Assembly: GCF_030929505.1 (NCBI RefSeq)
Contig: NZ_JAVFVV010000006.1
Location: 248,001 to 312,000 of the forward strand
DNA: 64,000 nt
Direction of reading: 5' to 3'
Origin: Mesorhizobium sp. LHD-90
Lineage (GTDB): Bacteria > Pseudomonadota > Alphaproteobacteria > Rhizobiales > Rhizobiaceae
A model generated the notes under the pieces. It was not told the origin of the DNA, did no database searches, and saw only the letters and a list, made by a program, of their open reading frames with translations. The translations under genes and the position numbers were made by a program. Of the stretch, positions 1-8,147 are shown one piece after another; position 1 is the first letter of the stretch, and every line of letters starts with the position of its first letter.

Positions 1-79
1 CCCTTGCGATGGTCGGTACTGTGGGTAGACAAGATTTTGGCCGGCTCCATCCCTCGACGGGCGGCGCGGCCGGTCGGCG

Positions 80-835
80 TTATTCCTGCCTAGCAAATCG
101 CTCCCAGCCACGTGGGCCGAGGTGCTCCTGCGGCGTGAAGCGCACCTTATAGTTCATCTTGCGCGAGCCGTTGACCCAATAGCCGAGATAGACATGGGGC
201 AGGCCCTCGGCGCGGGCGCGGGCGATGTGGTCGAGGATCATGTAGGTGCCGAGCGAGCGGTCCTCATGCGCCGGGTTGAAATAGGAATAGACCATGGACA
301 GGCCGTCGGCCATCTTGTCGGACAGCGCCACGGCGATCAGTTCGCCTTCGCCGCGGCCGGTGATGAAGGAGTCCGGGCCGCGCTTGCGATATTCGATGAT
401 CTTCGTGTCGACATGCGTGTCCTCGACCATCATGGCATAGTCGAGCACCGTCATTTCCGACATGCCGCCCTTGCGGTGGCGGGCGTCGAGATAGGTGCGG
501 AACAGCGAATATTGCTCGGTGGAGGGTTCGGCGTCGTGCATGGCGCCGATCAGGTCGGCGTTGCGGGCCGCCACGCGGCGCATGTTGCGGGTAGGCTGGA
601 ACTCGCCGGCCAGGATGCGCACCGACACGCAGGAGCGGCAGGATTCGCAGGCAGGGCGGTAGGCTATGTTTTGTGAGCGCCGAAAGCCGCCCTGGGTGAG
701 CAGGTCGTTCATCTCCGGCGCCTTGTCGCCCACCAGGTGAGTAAAAACCTTCCGCTCGAACTGGCCGTCTATGTAGGGACAAGGGGAGGGTGCGGTCAGG
801 AAAAACTGCGGCGACTGGGTCGGGTGGTGAGTCAT
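80..835 (-). CDS. bpt: Aspartate/glutamate leucyltransferase (N-end rule)
   Basis: A 251-residue cytosolic aminoacyl-tRNA-protein transferase. The family moves an amino acid (leucine in the bacterial Bpt branch) from tRNA to proteins with N-terminal Asp or Glu, marking them for ClpS/ClpAP degradation. The N-terminal half carries the family cysteine cluster (C63, C66 and C69 in ACESCRSC) after a motif beginning [14 protein letters not shown]; the C-terminal half contains the GNAT-like segment with YVYLGYW-type sequence ([17 protein letters not shown]). Length and both halves match full-length rhizobial Bpt. The ATG start is directly followed by the conserved N-terminus, so no alternative start is needed. 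It lies upstream of an RDD protein on the same strand, about 205 bp apart. Whether it transfers Leu rather than Arg is inferred from the bacterial family. Confidence 0.95.
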   Translation of the reverse strand: MTHHPTQSPQFFLTAPSPCPYIDGQFERKVFTHLVGDKAPEMNDLLTQGGFRRSQNIAYRPACESCRSCVSVRILAGEFQPTRNMRRVAARNADLIGAMHDAEPSTEQYSLFRTYLDARHRKGGMSEMTVLDYAMMVEDTHVDTKIIEYRKRGPDSFITGRGEGELIAVALSDKMADGLSMVYSYFNPAHEDRSLGTYMILDHIARARAEGLPHVYLGYWVNGSRKMNYKVRFTPQEHLGPRGWERFARQE

Positions 836-1040
836 CAGAGTCCGGCGGAGTCCATGAATCGCTCTACCTTGGCTTTACCGGCGAAAATTTCAACAGGAGA
901 ATGATGGTGCACCTTGTCGCGCGCCATCACAAGCGCGCGCGAGCCCTGCTCGTGAAGCCGTTGCAGGGCATCACGACCGTAGCCGCGGCCGGCGACGATT
1001 GCCGGCTGCGTTGCGGCAGGGCCGGGGATTCGGGGCGCCG

Positions 1041-1511
1041 TTACCGGTCCGAGCGCGTCACCACCGTGCCCAGGAGAAGATCGTGTAGCGTGCGCTTGCG
1101 GTCGGCGAACAGGCTGACCAGCAGGATGAGCGGCGTCAGGATGACGTTGCCAGCCCAGAACAGCACCGAATGCACGACCGCCAGCAGCCCGTCGACCGGT
1201 TTTCCGTCGAGGCGGTCGAGGCGGATACCGAAGGCCCGCATGCCGAGCGTCGCCTGACTTGCGCCGCCCAGTGTGGTCCAGACGTAGATGATCGCCACCA
1301 GCGGCGCGAGGATGCCGAACAGCCCCCAGCCGATGCCGAAGGTGAGCAGGCCGAGCAGGAAGACGACGATGCCGAAGGGGATGAGCAGAAGGAACACGAT
1401 CACGTAGTCGAGCAGGAACGCAAGGATGCGCCGCGTGCGTACGCCGTCATAGGCGCGCGCTTCGTCCAGTCGAGTCGCAATGATCTCGCCGTCAAGCACC
1501 TGTCCGTTCAT
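1041..1511 (-). CDS. RDD family membrane protein
   Basis: A 156-residue integral membrane protein of the RDD family. The defining residues are seen near the N-terminus (RTRRILAFLLDYVIVF, Arg and Asp in the first membrane segment) and a hydrophobic hairpin follows at about residues 35-80, with a third segment at about 115-135. The function of the family is not firmly known; some members act in ion exchange. It lies between bpt and the divergent sthA. The start ATG at 1511 gives a cytosolic N-terminus of about 25 residues. The 205 bp between this gene and bpt hold no convincing gene. Confidence 0.85.
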   Translation of the reverse strand: MNGQVLDGEIIATRLDEARAYDGVRTRRILAFLLDYVIVFLLLIPFGIVVFLLGLLTFGIGWGLFGILAPLVAIIYVWTTLGGASQATLGMRAFGIRLDRLDGKPVDGLLAVVHSVLFWAGNVILTPLILLVSLFADRKRTLHDLLLGTVVTRSDR

Positions 1512-1689
1512 AACACTTCGCCTCGTCGGGCCGGTTTCGACCGGCGGCCCCTCGTGGGAAATGGGGTATGCCGGCGCAGATTCAAGCGGAGGGAAGTATA
1601 CGGCACCGATATGTTGAAACCACCAGCCAGACGAACCGGGTTGTGACCGATAGGCCGGATATGCAGTCCGGCGTCCGCTTTAAAACGAT

Positions 1690-1718
1690 TTGAACTGCAT
1701 CCGAAATTGTCGTCTATT
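1690..1718 (+). promoter_or_regulatory. Candidate sigma-70 promoter of sthA
   Basis: TTGAAC at 1690-1695 and TCTATT at 1713-1718 are separated by 17 bp, about 50 bp before the chosen sthA start at 1771. Seen in the sequence; promoter activity is inferred. Confidence 0.4.
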
Positions 1719-1770
1719 TGCAGTGCAGCAATGCTATCCGGCGCCGCCAATCACCTCGCGGGGACTTTCG

Positions 1771-3165
1771 ATGGAGACCTACGACCTGATCGTCATCGGC
1801 AGCGGGCCGTCGGGCCGGCGCGCGGCGGTGCAGGCGGCAAAGCTCGGCCGCTCGGTGATGGTGATCGACAAGGGCAGGCGGCTGGGCGGCGTGTCCGTCC
1901 ACACCGGCACCATTCCGTCGAAGACCTTGCGCGAGACGGTGCTCAACCTGTCCGGCTGGCGCGAGCGTGGCTTTTACGGCCGCGGCTACCGCGTCAAGCA
2001 GGACATCGTCATGGCCGACCTGATCGCCCGGCTGCACAAGACGCTCGACCACGAGGTCGAGGTCTTGCAGCACCAGTTCATGCGCAACGCGGTGCGCTCG
2101 ATGAAGGCGGTCGCCAAATTCGTCGACGCCAACCGCGTCAGCCTGACCACCGATGCCGGCGTCCACAGCGAGGTCGGCTTCACCAATGCGCTGGTTTCGG
2201 TCGGCACGCGGCCGTTCCGTCCCAACACCGTGCCGTTCGACGGCAAGAGGGTGTTCGACAGCGATGACATCCTCGAGCTAACGACGCTGCCGCGCACGCT
2301 GACCGTGGTGGGCGGCGGCGTGATCGGGGTCGAATACGCCACCATCTTCTCCGCCCTCGACGTTCCGGTGACGCTGATCGAGTCGCGCCAGACCATTTTG
2401 GATTTCGTCGACCGTGAGCTGGTCGACGATTTCATGCACCAGTTGCGCGACCGCGGCGTCACGCTGCGGCTCGGCGCGGCGGTGAAGGAGGTGAAAGTCG
2501 GGCCGACCGGCGTGGAGACGCTGCTGGCCGACGGGCGCGTGGTGCGTACCGACATATTGCTCTACGCGGCGGGCCGCAGCGGCAATGTCGGCAGCCTCGG
2601 GCTCGACGCCATCGGCATCAAGGCGGATTCGCGCGGCCGCATCGAGGTCGACCCGCAGACGTTCCAGACCTCGGTGCCCAACATCTACGCCACCGGCGAT
2701 GTCATCGGCTTTCCCAGCCTCGCCTCCACCTCGATGGAACAGGGCAGGGTGGCCGCCTGCCACGCCTTCGGTGTGCCGCTCCCGCCGCCACCCGCCACCT
2801 TCCCGTATGGCATCTACGCTGTGCCGGAGATCTCCACCGTCGGCCAGTCGGAGGAGGAGGTGCGCAGAAGCGGCGAGCCCTACGAATGCGGCGTGGCGCG
2901 GTTCCGGGAGACGTCGCGCGGCCACATCATGGGTGTCGATTCCGGCTTTCTGAAACTGGTCTTCTCGCTGGCCACGCGCCGCCTGCTCGGCGCGCATATC
3001 GTCGGCGAGGGCGCCACCGAGCTGATCCATATCGGCCAGGCGGTGATCAACCTCGGTGGTACGGTCGATTTCTTCGTCAACAACACCTTCAACTATCCGA
3101 CGCTGGCGGAGGCCTACAAGATCGCCGGCCTCGACGCCTGGAACCGCATGGGCGTGGGGCAGTAG
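1771..3165 (+). CDS. sthA: Soluble (Si-specific) pyridine nucleotide transhydrogenase
   Basis: A 464-residue cytosolic flavoprotein that transfers hydride between NADPH and NAD+. It has the FAD-binding motif (VIGSGPSGRRAA, from residue 7), a second nucleotide-binding motif (VVGGGVIGVEYA, near residue 178) and the C-terminal dimerisation domain. The region where disulfide reductases of this fold carry a CxxxxC pair reads GGVSVHTGTIPSKTL, with no cysteine, which separates it from lipoamide dehydrogenase and mercuric reductase and fits STH. The ATG at 1771 gives the expected length (E. coli enzyme is 466 residues); an upstream in-frame TTG at 1690 would add an unconserved 27-residue leader. It is transcribed away from the RDD gene. 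Confidence 0.93.
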   Translation: METYDLIVIGSGPSGRRAAVQAAKLGRSVMVIDKGRRLGGVSVHTGTIPSKTLRETVLNLSGWRERGFYGRGYRVKQDIVMADLIARLHKTLDHEVEVLQHQFMRNAVRSMKAVAKFVDANRVSLTTDAGVHSEVGFTNALVSVGTRPFRPNTVPFDGKRVFDSDDILELTTLPRTLTVVGGGVIGVEYATIFSALDVPVTLIESRQTILDFVDRELVDDFMHQLRDRGVTLRLGAAVKEVKVGPTGVETLLADGRVVRTDILLYAAGRSGNVGSLGLDAIGIKADSRGRIEVDPQTFQTSVPNIYATGDVIGFPSLASTSMEQGRVAACHAFGVPLPPPPATFPYGIYAVPEISTVGQSEEEVRRSGEPYECGVARFRETSRGHIMGVDSGFLKLVFSLATRRLLGAHIVGEGATELIHIGQAVINLGGTVDFFVNNTFNYPTLAEAYKIAGLDAWNRMGVGQ

Positions 3166-3237
3166 ACGGCGCAGCTTGCTTTTGTCCCCCCTGTCGGGAC
3201 CGGCCGTATCCTTCTCCTGTTCAGTCAGGAGACGGAT

Positions 3238-4074
3238 ATGAAGGTCAATGCAAATCACAGGCTGGTCGGCAACAAGAACAGGCAGGTGCCAAACGACGAG
3301 AGCCCGAACGGCGGCACCCTCCTGTCGGGCGGCGCGCCAAGATTCCTGATCCTCCACTATACGGCCGGCGCCTCTGGCTCCGGCGCGATAGGCTGGTTCA
3401 ACAATCCGGCCGCCAAGGCGTCGGCGCATCTGGTGATCGACCGCAACGGCGCCATCACCCAGATGATGCCCTTCAACAGGGTCGCCTGGCACGCCGGCAG
3501 GTCGAGTTGGAAAGGCATAAACGGGCTCAACAGCCATTCGGTCGGCATCGAGATCGTCAACTGGGGATTGCTGCATGGTTCGGCCGGCGCGTGGCGCAGT
3601 TGGACGGGGGCCAGCGTGCCGGACGCGCGCGCTGTGCTGAAGCGGCACAAGAATTTCGAGCCGACCAGGATCAACGCCTGGGAAGTGTTTGACGAGGATC
3701 AACTGGACGCCACAGTCGCCGCCGCTGCCGCGATCGTTACAAAATACGGCATACCCGAGGAGAACGTGCTCGGCCATGACGACATCTCGCCGCTGCGCAA
3801 GCAGGATCCTGGCCCGGCTTTCGACATGGATGCCTTTCGGGCCAAGGTGTTCGGCGGGTCGAACGATTCCGGCACGACGATGCGGGTGGAATCGCCGACA
3901 GGCCTTCGCCTGCGCTCCGGACCAGGAACGACTTTCCCCTCCATCGCCACGCTGCCCGACGGCACGCCGGTGGCGCCGATGGGCAGTGACGGCGCCTGGG
4001 TCGAGGTGACGACGCTGAACGCCGCCGGTAAGCAGGACAAGACCGGCTGGGTGCATGGCAACTGGCTGGCGTAA
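3238..4074 (+). CDS. N-acetylmuramoyl-L-alanine amidase with SH3 domain
   Basis: A 278-residue predicted peptidoglycan amidase (Amidase_2/PGRP fold) that cleaves the bond between MurNAc and L-Ala. The zinc-site pattern is visible: first His in ILHYTAGA (about residue 39), a central HSVGIEI block (about 100), and the C-terminal LGHDDISPLRKQDPG (about 180-194), where family members keep His and Lys/Asp. After about residue 215 a bacterial SH3 domain follows (LRLRSGPGTTFPSIATLPDG, then GWVHGNWL), which usually binds cell wall. No signal peptide is evident, so export would need another route, or the protein acts in recycling. An AGGAGACGG ribosome site precedes the ATG. It ends 32 bp from the convergent cyclase gene. 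Confidence 0.85.
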   Translation: MKVNANHRLVGNKNRQVPNDESPNGGTLLSGGAPRFLILHYTAGASGSGAIGWFNNPAAKASAHLVIDRNGAITQMMPFNRVAWHAGRSSWKGINGLNSHSVGIEIVNWGLLHGSAGAWRSWTGASVPDARAVLKRHKNFEPTRINAWEVFDEDQLDATVAAAAAIVTKYGIPEENVLGHDDISPLRKQDPGPAFDMDAFRAKVFGGSNDSGTTMRVESPTGLRLRSGPGTTFPSIATLPDGTPVAPMGSDGAWVEVTTLNAAGKQDKTGWVHGNWLA

Positions 4075-4106
4075 GCGCGGGGCCGGGCTTGAGCGGGCGG
4101 AGCCGG

Positions 4107-5966
4107 CTATCCGACCTGTTCGGCCGATCCGTCCCGCCATACCCACGCCGCAAGCGGCTCGGCGCGGCCGCGCAGCGCCGCCTGCGTCGGTCCGTCGAGG
4201 CGGCCGGCGGAAAACGCCTCGCGGCCGGCGGCCTTCAGCAGCGCGTCGCTGACGGCGACCGGCATCTTCTGACGGGCGGCCACCTCCATCAGCCGGTTGG
4301 CGACGTTGACGGTGTCGCCGGTCACCGTGATCTGCTGGTTGTCGCCGTGCCCCAGTCGCGAGGCGACGACCTCGCCGAAATGCGCGCCGATCTTGAAGTC
4401 GAGCCGCGGGACGACGGCGCGCGGCAGCGAGGCGATCCATGCGCCGACGCGCTCCGACAATCGCGCGCAGCAGCGCGCGGCATTGGCGGCGTCCTGCGGC
4501 GCAGGCTGCGGCAGGCCGAACAGGATCATCGCGCCGTCGCCGGTGAAGGCCGTCACCGCGCCTCCATGGGCCGACGCCTCGTCGGCGACAAGTCCGTAGA
4601 AGGCGTCGAGCAGTTCTCGCGTGGCGGTGGGACCGAGCGTCTCGCTCAGGCCGGTGAAACCGGACAGGTCGATGAACACCACCGCCGCGTCCTGGCGCAC
4701 CGGCTCGGCCAGGAAATCCGGGTTGTGGGCGAGCCACTGGCCGAGGCCGGGCGCCTGGATGCGTTGCAGCAGCTCGCTCTGGCGGGCGAACAGGCTGGCG
4801 CTGCGCCGGCCGAGCCAGAGCTGGGCGGCGCCGAACAGCAGCGCCGGCGGCGCGGCCGCCGCCATGGGAAGTGCGGCGCTGAGCCAAAAACCCTGCCCGA
4901 AGGCAAGCACGTTGGCGGCGAGCGCCAGCACCAGCAGCGCCGCGGCGGAAATCAGTCCGGCGGCGTTGCGCCGCCACGCCAGCAGCCCGACCACGGCGAC
5001 CGGCAGCACGAAGGCGAGCGCCGCGTCGGCCAGGCGGGTCGCATGGTCGCGCACCAGGCCGTCGCCGGCCGTCAGGTGCAGGATCGCGGTCGAAATCACC
5101 TCGACGCCGGGCAGGACGGGATCGAACGGCGTCGGAAACACATCGCCGCCGCCGGTGACGGTCGCGCCGATGACCACGATCCGGCCGGCGAGCTGGTCGG
5201 CGCCGCCGCCGGACAGCACCTCGGCGGCGCTGACCGTGCGGATCGTGCCTTGCGGACCGTAGAAGGCGAGCGGCAGCGTGCGGCCGACATCGGTGCGGAT
5301 CGTGTTACCGCCGACCACGATCGATCCGGGCTCGAGCGCCGGCTCGCTGCCGGTGGCGATCGCGGCGGTGCGCAGCGGCAGCGACATCTCGATGCGATCG
5401 CCGGTGCGGAACAGCAGCGGGATGGCGCGCGGCGTGCCGGCCTGGTCGGTGGCGACGTTGACGACGCCGATCGCCGCGCTTTCGGCGAAGACCGGCAGCG
5501 GCAGCAGCAGCCGTTGCGCCACCGGCACGTTGGCCAGCGGCCCGCCGCCCGGCGCCGCCTGCGTCTTGTCGGGGAAGACAGCGGCGGCCGCCAGCACAGT
5601 GGGCGCGGTGCGCAGCGCCTGCGCCAGTTGCGCGTCGCCGTCGCCGGGCCCTGGGTCGACGAGCAGCACGTCGATGGCGATGGCTTTCGGCTTGTGGCGC
5701 GCGATCTCGCCGACGAGGCGGGCAAGGGCGGCGCGCGGCAGCGGATAGCCGCCGGCGACCTGCGCCGTGTCGTCGTCGATCGCCACGATGGTGAGAAGGT
5801 CGGGCGCCGGTTTGGGCCCGCGCATCGTCAGCCTGATATCGGCCATCGTCGCCTCGACCCGGTCGAGGAACCACAGGCCGCCATTGAGATGCGTGAAGGC
5901 CAGTACCGCCCCCCACAGGCCGGCCAGCAGCAGCGCGATCACGACCGGCGGAAAGCGTGGGCGCAT
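4107..5966 (-). CDS. CHASE2-domain adenylate/guanylate cyclase
   Basis: A 619-residue membrane receptor cyclase. An N-terminal membrane segment (residues 7-26) is followed by an extracytoplasmic CHASE2 domain (about 30-290, with the typical VAIDDDTAQ start), two or three membrane segments (about 310-390) and a C-terminal class III cyclase domain (about 425-610). Both metal-binding aspartates are present (VFIDLSGFTG and FTGDGAMILFG), as is the VTGDTVNVANRL segment that holds the transition-state Asn and Arg. Substrate (ATP or GTP) cannot be settled by eye. It starts 7 bp after the stop of the FecR-domain gene, so the two are almost certainly co-transcribed; CHASE2 cyclases often pair with FecR proteins. 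Confidence 0.9.
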   Translation of the reverse strand: MRPRFPPVVIALLLAGLWGAVLAFTHLNGGLWFLDRVEATMADIRLTMRGPKPAPDLLTIVAIDDDTAQVAGGYPLPRAALARLVGEIARHKPKAIAIDVLLVDPGPGDGDAQLAQALRTAPTVLAAAAVFPDKTQAAPGGGPLANVPVAQRLLLPLPVFAESAAIGVVNVATDQAGTPRAIPLLFRTGDRIEMSLPLRTAAIATGSEPALEPGSIVVGGNTIRTDVGRTLPLAFYGPQGTIRTVSAAEVLSGGGADQLAGRIVVIGATVTGGGDVFPTPFDPVLPGVEVISTAILHLTAGDGLVRDHATRLADAALAFVLPVAVVGLLAWRRNAAGLISAAALLVLALAANVLAFGQGFWLSAALPMAAAAPPALLFGAAQLWLGRRSASLFARQSELLQRIQAPGLGQWLAHNPDFLAEPVRQDAAVVFIDLSGFTGLSETLGPTATRELLDAFYGLVADEASAHGGAVTAFTGDGAMILFGLPQPAPQDAANAARCCARLSERVGAWIASLPRAVVPRLDFKIGAHFGEVVASRLGHGDNQQITVTGDTVNVANRLMEVAARQKMPVAVSDALLKAAGREAFSAGRLDGPTQAALRGRAEPLAAWVWRDGSAEQVG

Positions 5967-5973
5967 GCGACGC

Positions 5974-6504
5974 CTATTGGCCGAAGCGCGCCATCATCGC
6001 CGCGACACGCGCCGCCGGCCATTGCCGCACCGTCAGCGGTTCGGCGCCAGTCTCGACGTCGACGCCGTCGCCCGGCGCCAGCGTGACGCCCTGATCGCCG
6101 GACACGCGGGTGACGGCGACGCTGCCGCGCCGCACGAACACCGAGGTCTTGCCGGCGTCGGCAGCCACGATCCATCTGGTGCCGCGCACGGCGGCGATCG
6201 CCTGCGGGGTGATCACCTCGAAGCCGGCGGGCGCGCCGCCGTCCGGAAATTCCAGCAGCAGCGCCTTGCCGTCGAGCTTGATGCCGTCGGTCTCGCCGTT
6301 GCCGTCGCGGTCGAGCAGCGTGTAGGCGGCGCCCGCCTCGGCGATCGCGGTCAGCCCGCTGGCGCAGCGTATGGAATGGCGCTCCGTGCCGCCTACCTGC
6401 TCCAGCGTGCAGCCGCCGTTCGATTGCGCCACCGCGGAGGCCATCGCCATCCAGCCTCCGGCCGCCAGCACTGCGGCCAGCGCGGTCCTCGACATCATGC
6501 CCAT
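5974..6504 (-). CDS. Exported FecR-domain protein
   Basis: A 176-residue protein with an apparent signal peptide (MMSRTALAAVLAAGG... ending near AVAQS, residues 24-28) and a FecR domain, including the typical ITPQAIAAVRGTRWIV and SVFVRRGSVAVT segments. FecR domains are periplasmic sensor or ligand modules. It is the first gene of a two-gene unit with the CHASE2 cyclase and probably supplies an extracytoplasmic partner, or ligand response, for it; this role is inferred from context only. Start codons at 6504, 6498 and 6495 are all possible; 6504 is chosen because an in-frame extension further upstream would spoil the signal peptide. Confidence 0.8.
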   Translation of the reverse strand: MGMMSRTALAAVLAAGGWMAMASAVAQSNGGCTLEQVGGTERHSIRCASGLTAIAEAGAAYTLLDRDGNGETDGIKLDGKALLLEFPDGGAPAGFEVITPQAIAAVRGTRWIVAADAGKTSVFVRRGSVAVTRVSGDQGVTLAPGDGVDVETGAEPLTVRQWPAARVAAMMARFGQ

Positions 6505-6600
6505 CTCACCCACTCCGTCTTGTGCCGGCGCAACCGGCACGTCTTGCTTTCTAGCATGAAGCCGGGAGGAAAGGGGGCGATTTCGACGAATGTGCGCCGG

Positions 6601-7662
6601 TCAGCTTCCACGCGGCGGCGCGGTCGAGCCGCGCACCGCCAGTTCGACGTCCAGCAGCTCGCGGCGGATCGCGCCATCGAAGCCCAGAATGGTCTGCACC
6701 GCGCGCCGGCCGATCTCGCGCATCGGCTGGATAATCGTGGTCAGCGGCGGATCGGACGCCTCGCCCTCCGGCACGCCGTCGAAGCCGACGACGGAGACGT
6801 CGCCGGGAACGGTCATGCCGCGGGCGCGCAACCAGTCGAGCGCGTGCAGCGCCACCTTGTCGGACATCGCAAGGATCGCCGTCGGCGGCTCGGCCGTGGC
6901 AAAGATGCGCTCGAGGCCGGCATGCGTGGTCCTTTCGTCATTGTCGGTCTCGTAGATCGGCACCGTGGCGAGATCGACGCCGTATTCGGCCAGCACCTCG
7001 GCGTAACCGCGCAGCCGGTCGCGCGTGCCCGAATAGATGGCGGCCGCGCCCTGCGCCCAGGTGACGGGACCGGCCGCGACGTCGGCGAGCGCCAGCGACA
7101 GCACCGCGAAGCGCCGGTGGCCGAGTTCGGCCAGGTGCCTTGCGGCGCGCCGCGCGCCATCCACATCGTCGACGCCGATGGTGGCGATGGTCCCGTCGTC
7201 GAAGCCGTAGTCCAGCGCCACGAAGGGCAGTTTCCGCTCGCGGGTCAGCTCGATCAGGCGCGAGCCGCCCTCGATGCAGAAAACGATGAAACCGTCGACC
7301 ACCGCGCTCTGGATGTTCCAGGCGAGCTGTTCCTGGTTGGCCGCCGAAACCAGCGATATGCCGGCGCCGGTGGCGTCGCAGGCCTGACTGATCCCCGACA
7401 TGACGACGCGCGAGAACGGGTCGTCGAAGAAATAGGCGAGGGGCTCGGCGGTGGCGACGCCGATGGCGTTGACCTTTCCGGCGCGCAACAGCCGGCCGCG
7501 CGGGTCGGGCCCGGAATATCCCAGCTTCTGCGCGGCGGCGAAGACCCGCTCCTTGACCTCGTCGCGGACGACTTCAGGCCGGCTGAACGCATTGGACGCG
7601 GTGCCGTGCGATACGCCGGCTTCCCGTGCCACATCCGCCAGTCTGATCGGCTTTGCTGACAA
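6601..7662 (-). CDS. LacI-family transcriptional repressor
   Basis: A 353-residue regulator: N-terminal helix-turn-helix (residues 5-50, IRLADVAREAGVSHGTASN, then the hinge helix region) and a periplasmic-binding-protein-like sugar-binding domain (about 60-340) with the usual FIVFCIEGGSR, AILAMSDKVALHAL and VVGFDGVPEG segments. LacI members of this type repress sugar or polyol uptake genes and release DNA on ligand binding. Translation appears to start at a TTG (7662) preceded by AAGGAAG; no nearby ATG fits the conserved N-terminus. Divergently, within 310 bp, lie four copies of a 14-bp palindrome centred on CG, the operator type expected for this family. The ligand is unknown because no transport or catabolic operon is adjacent. 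Confidence 0.92.
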   Translation of the reverse strand: MSAKPIRLADVAREAGVSHGTASNAFSRPEVVRDEVKERVFAAAQKLGYSGPDPRGRLLRAGKVNAIGVATAEPLAYFFDDPFSRVVMSGISQACDATGAGISLVSAANQEQLAWNIQSAVVDGFIVFCIEGGSRLIELTRERKLPFVALDYGFDDGTIATIGVDDVDGARRAARHLAELGHRRFAVLSLALADVAAGPVTWAQGAAAIYSGTRDRLRGYAEVLAEYGVDLATVPIYETDNDERTTHAGLERIFATAEPPTAILAMSDKVALHALDWLRARGMTVPGDVSVVGFDGVPEGEASDPPLTTIIQPMREIGRRAVQTILGFDGAIRRELLDVELAVRGSTAPPRGS

Positions 7663-7713
7663 TGTTCGCTTCCTTTCGGCTGCGCCAAATTGTCAGGAGA
7701 CATAACATGGACC

Positions 7714-7727
7714 TTGGATCGATTCAA
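7714..7727. promoter_or_regulatory. LacI-type operator copy 1
   Basis: TTGGATCGATTCAA, a near-palindrome centred on CG. It lies 52 bp upstream of the repressor start and just upstream of the divergent -35 box, so it could serve both autoregulation and repression of the mini-ORF promoter. Confidence 0.7.
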
Positions 7728-7734
7728 ATTCTGC

Positions 7735-7762
7735 TTGACATGACGCGTGGATCGCCTATTTT
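7735..7762 (+). promoter_or_regulatory. Strong sigma-70-like promoter of the mini-ORF transcript
   Basis: A consensus TTGACA (7735-7740) and TATTTT (7757-7762) are spaced by 16 bp. Operator copy 1 lies just before it and copies 2 and 3 lie at and after the expected start point (about 7769), a classical repressor layout. Boxes are seen; function is inferred. Confidence 0.6.
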
Positions 7763-7775
7763 TGAATCGATCCAA
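7762..7775. promoter_or_regulatory. LacI-type operator copy 2
   Basis: TTGAATCGATCCAA, overlapping the last base of the -10 box and covering the expected transcription start. A repressor bound here would block initiation. Confidence 0.7.
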
Positions 7776-7794
7776 TACCCGACGTGATCATGTG

Positions 7795-7808
7795 TTGGAT
7801 CGATCCAA
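7795..7808. promoter_or_regulatory. LacI-type operator copy 3 (perfect palindrome)
   Basis: TTGGATCGATCCAA, a perfect 14-bp palindrome, 14 bp before the start codon of the first mini-ORF and directly before its GAGGAGG ribosome site. Confidence 0.7.
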
Positions 7809-7822
7809 CCGAGGAGGCTGTT

Positions 7823-7990
7823 ATGCATCCGCTGAGCTACGTGTTCGATGACATCTATCGCAATCACTGGGGCATCCCGCGTTCCGATCGCGGCGCCGGA
7901 CGCCGCGTCGATGGGGGCTGGCGGCGGAGGTCTGCTTCGCGCGCTGGCGGCGTTTTGACGGATTTGTCTTTGGATCGATTCAAGAATTAG
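7823..7990 (+). CDS. Mini-ORF 1, unknown 55-residue protein
   Basis: A 55-residue ORF with a strong GAGGAGG ribosome site 5 bp before the ATG, downstream of a LacI-controlled promoter. Its first 20 residues (MHPLSYVFDDIYRNHWGIPR) closely match the start of the next mini-ORF; the remainder is Arg/Gly-rich and unrelated to it. The stop codon comes right after the fourth operator, which is translated as part of LDRFKN. I do not recognise the family. The conserved start, good ribosome site and operator-promoter context argue that it is translated; whether the product acts as a protein or the ORF is a leader or a remnant of a larger gene cannot be told. Confidence 0.55.
   Translation: MHPLSYVFDDIYRNHWGIPRSDRGAGRRVDGGWRRRSASRAGGVLTDLSLDRFKN
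7970..7983. promoter_or_regulatory. LacI-type operator copy 4
   Basis: TTGGATCGATTCAA, identical to copy 1, inside the end of mini-ORF 1 and directly before the ribosome site of mini-ORF 2. Its distance to the next start codon (31 bp) is close to that of copy 3 to its own (28 bp), suggesting a duplicated module. Confidence 0.6.
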
Positions 7991-8000
7991 GAGAAGGACC

Positions 8001-8147
8001 ATGGTTCATCCGGTCACTTTGCTGTTCGAGGAAATCTATCGCGATCATTGGGGAATTCCGGTGGAGCGCAAGGAGCGCGTCCGCAGGACGGCGAAAGCCC
8101 CTTCATGGCTGCGCTCCCGCAAGCGGGCTGTCAGCAAGGACGGCTGA
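8001..8147 (+). CDS. Mini-ORF 2, unknown 48-residue protein
   Basis: A 48-residue ORF with the ribosome site AGGAGAAGG 4 bp before the ATG, only 10 bp after mini-ORF 1. The N-terminus (MVHPVTLLFEEIYRDHWGIP) parallels mini-ORF 1: HP, a hydrophobic stretch, F, two acids, IYR, an Asn/Asp, then HWGIP. The C-terminal 28 residues are strongly basic (Lys/Arg-rich, ending KRAVSKDG). The two ORFs therefore share a head and differ in tail. No family recognised. Being downstream of the repressed promoter it should be co-transcribed with mini-ORF 1. Confidence 0.6.
   Translation: MVHPVTLLFEEIYRDHWGIPVERKERVRRTAKAPSWLRSRKRAVSKDG

Noticed and set aside
3238-4074. Amidase as a phage endolysin
   Set aside because: No holin, tail, capsid or integrase gene nearby; better read as a chromosomal peptidoglycan amidase.
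2278-4977. An 899-codon open frame antisense to sthA and the amidase gene
   Set aside because: Spans two well supported genes and lacks any domain.
4089-6086. A 665-codon open frame antisense to the CHASE2 cyclase
   Set aside because: Arg/Gly/Ala/Gln/His-rich noise; the cyclase has intact catalytic motifs on the other strand.
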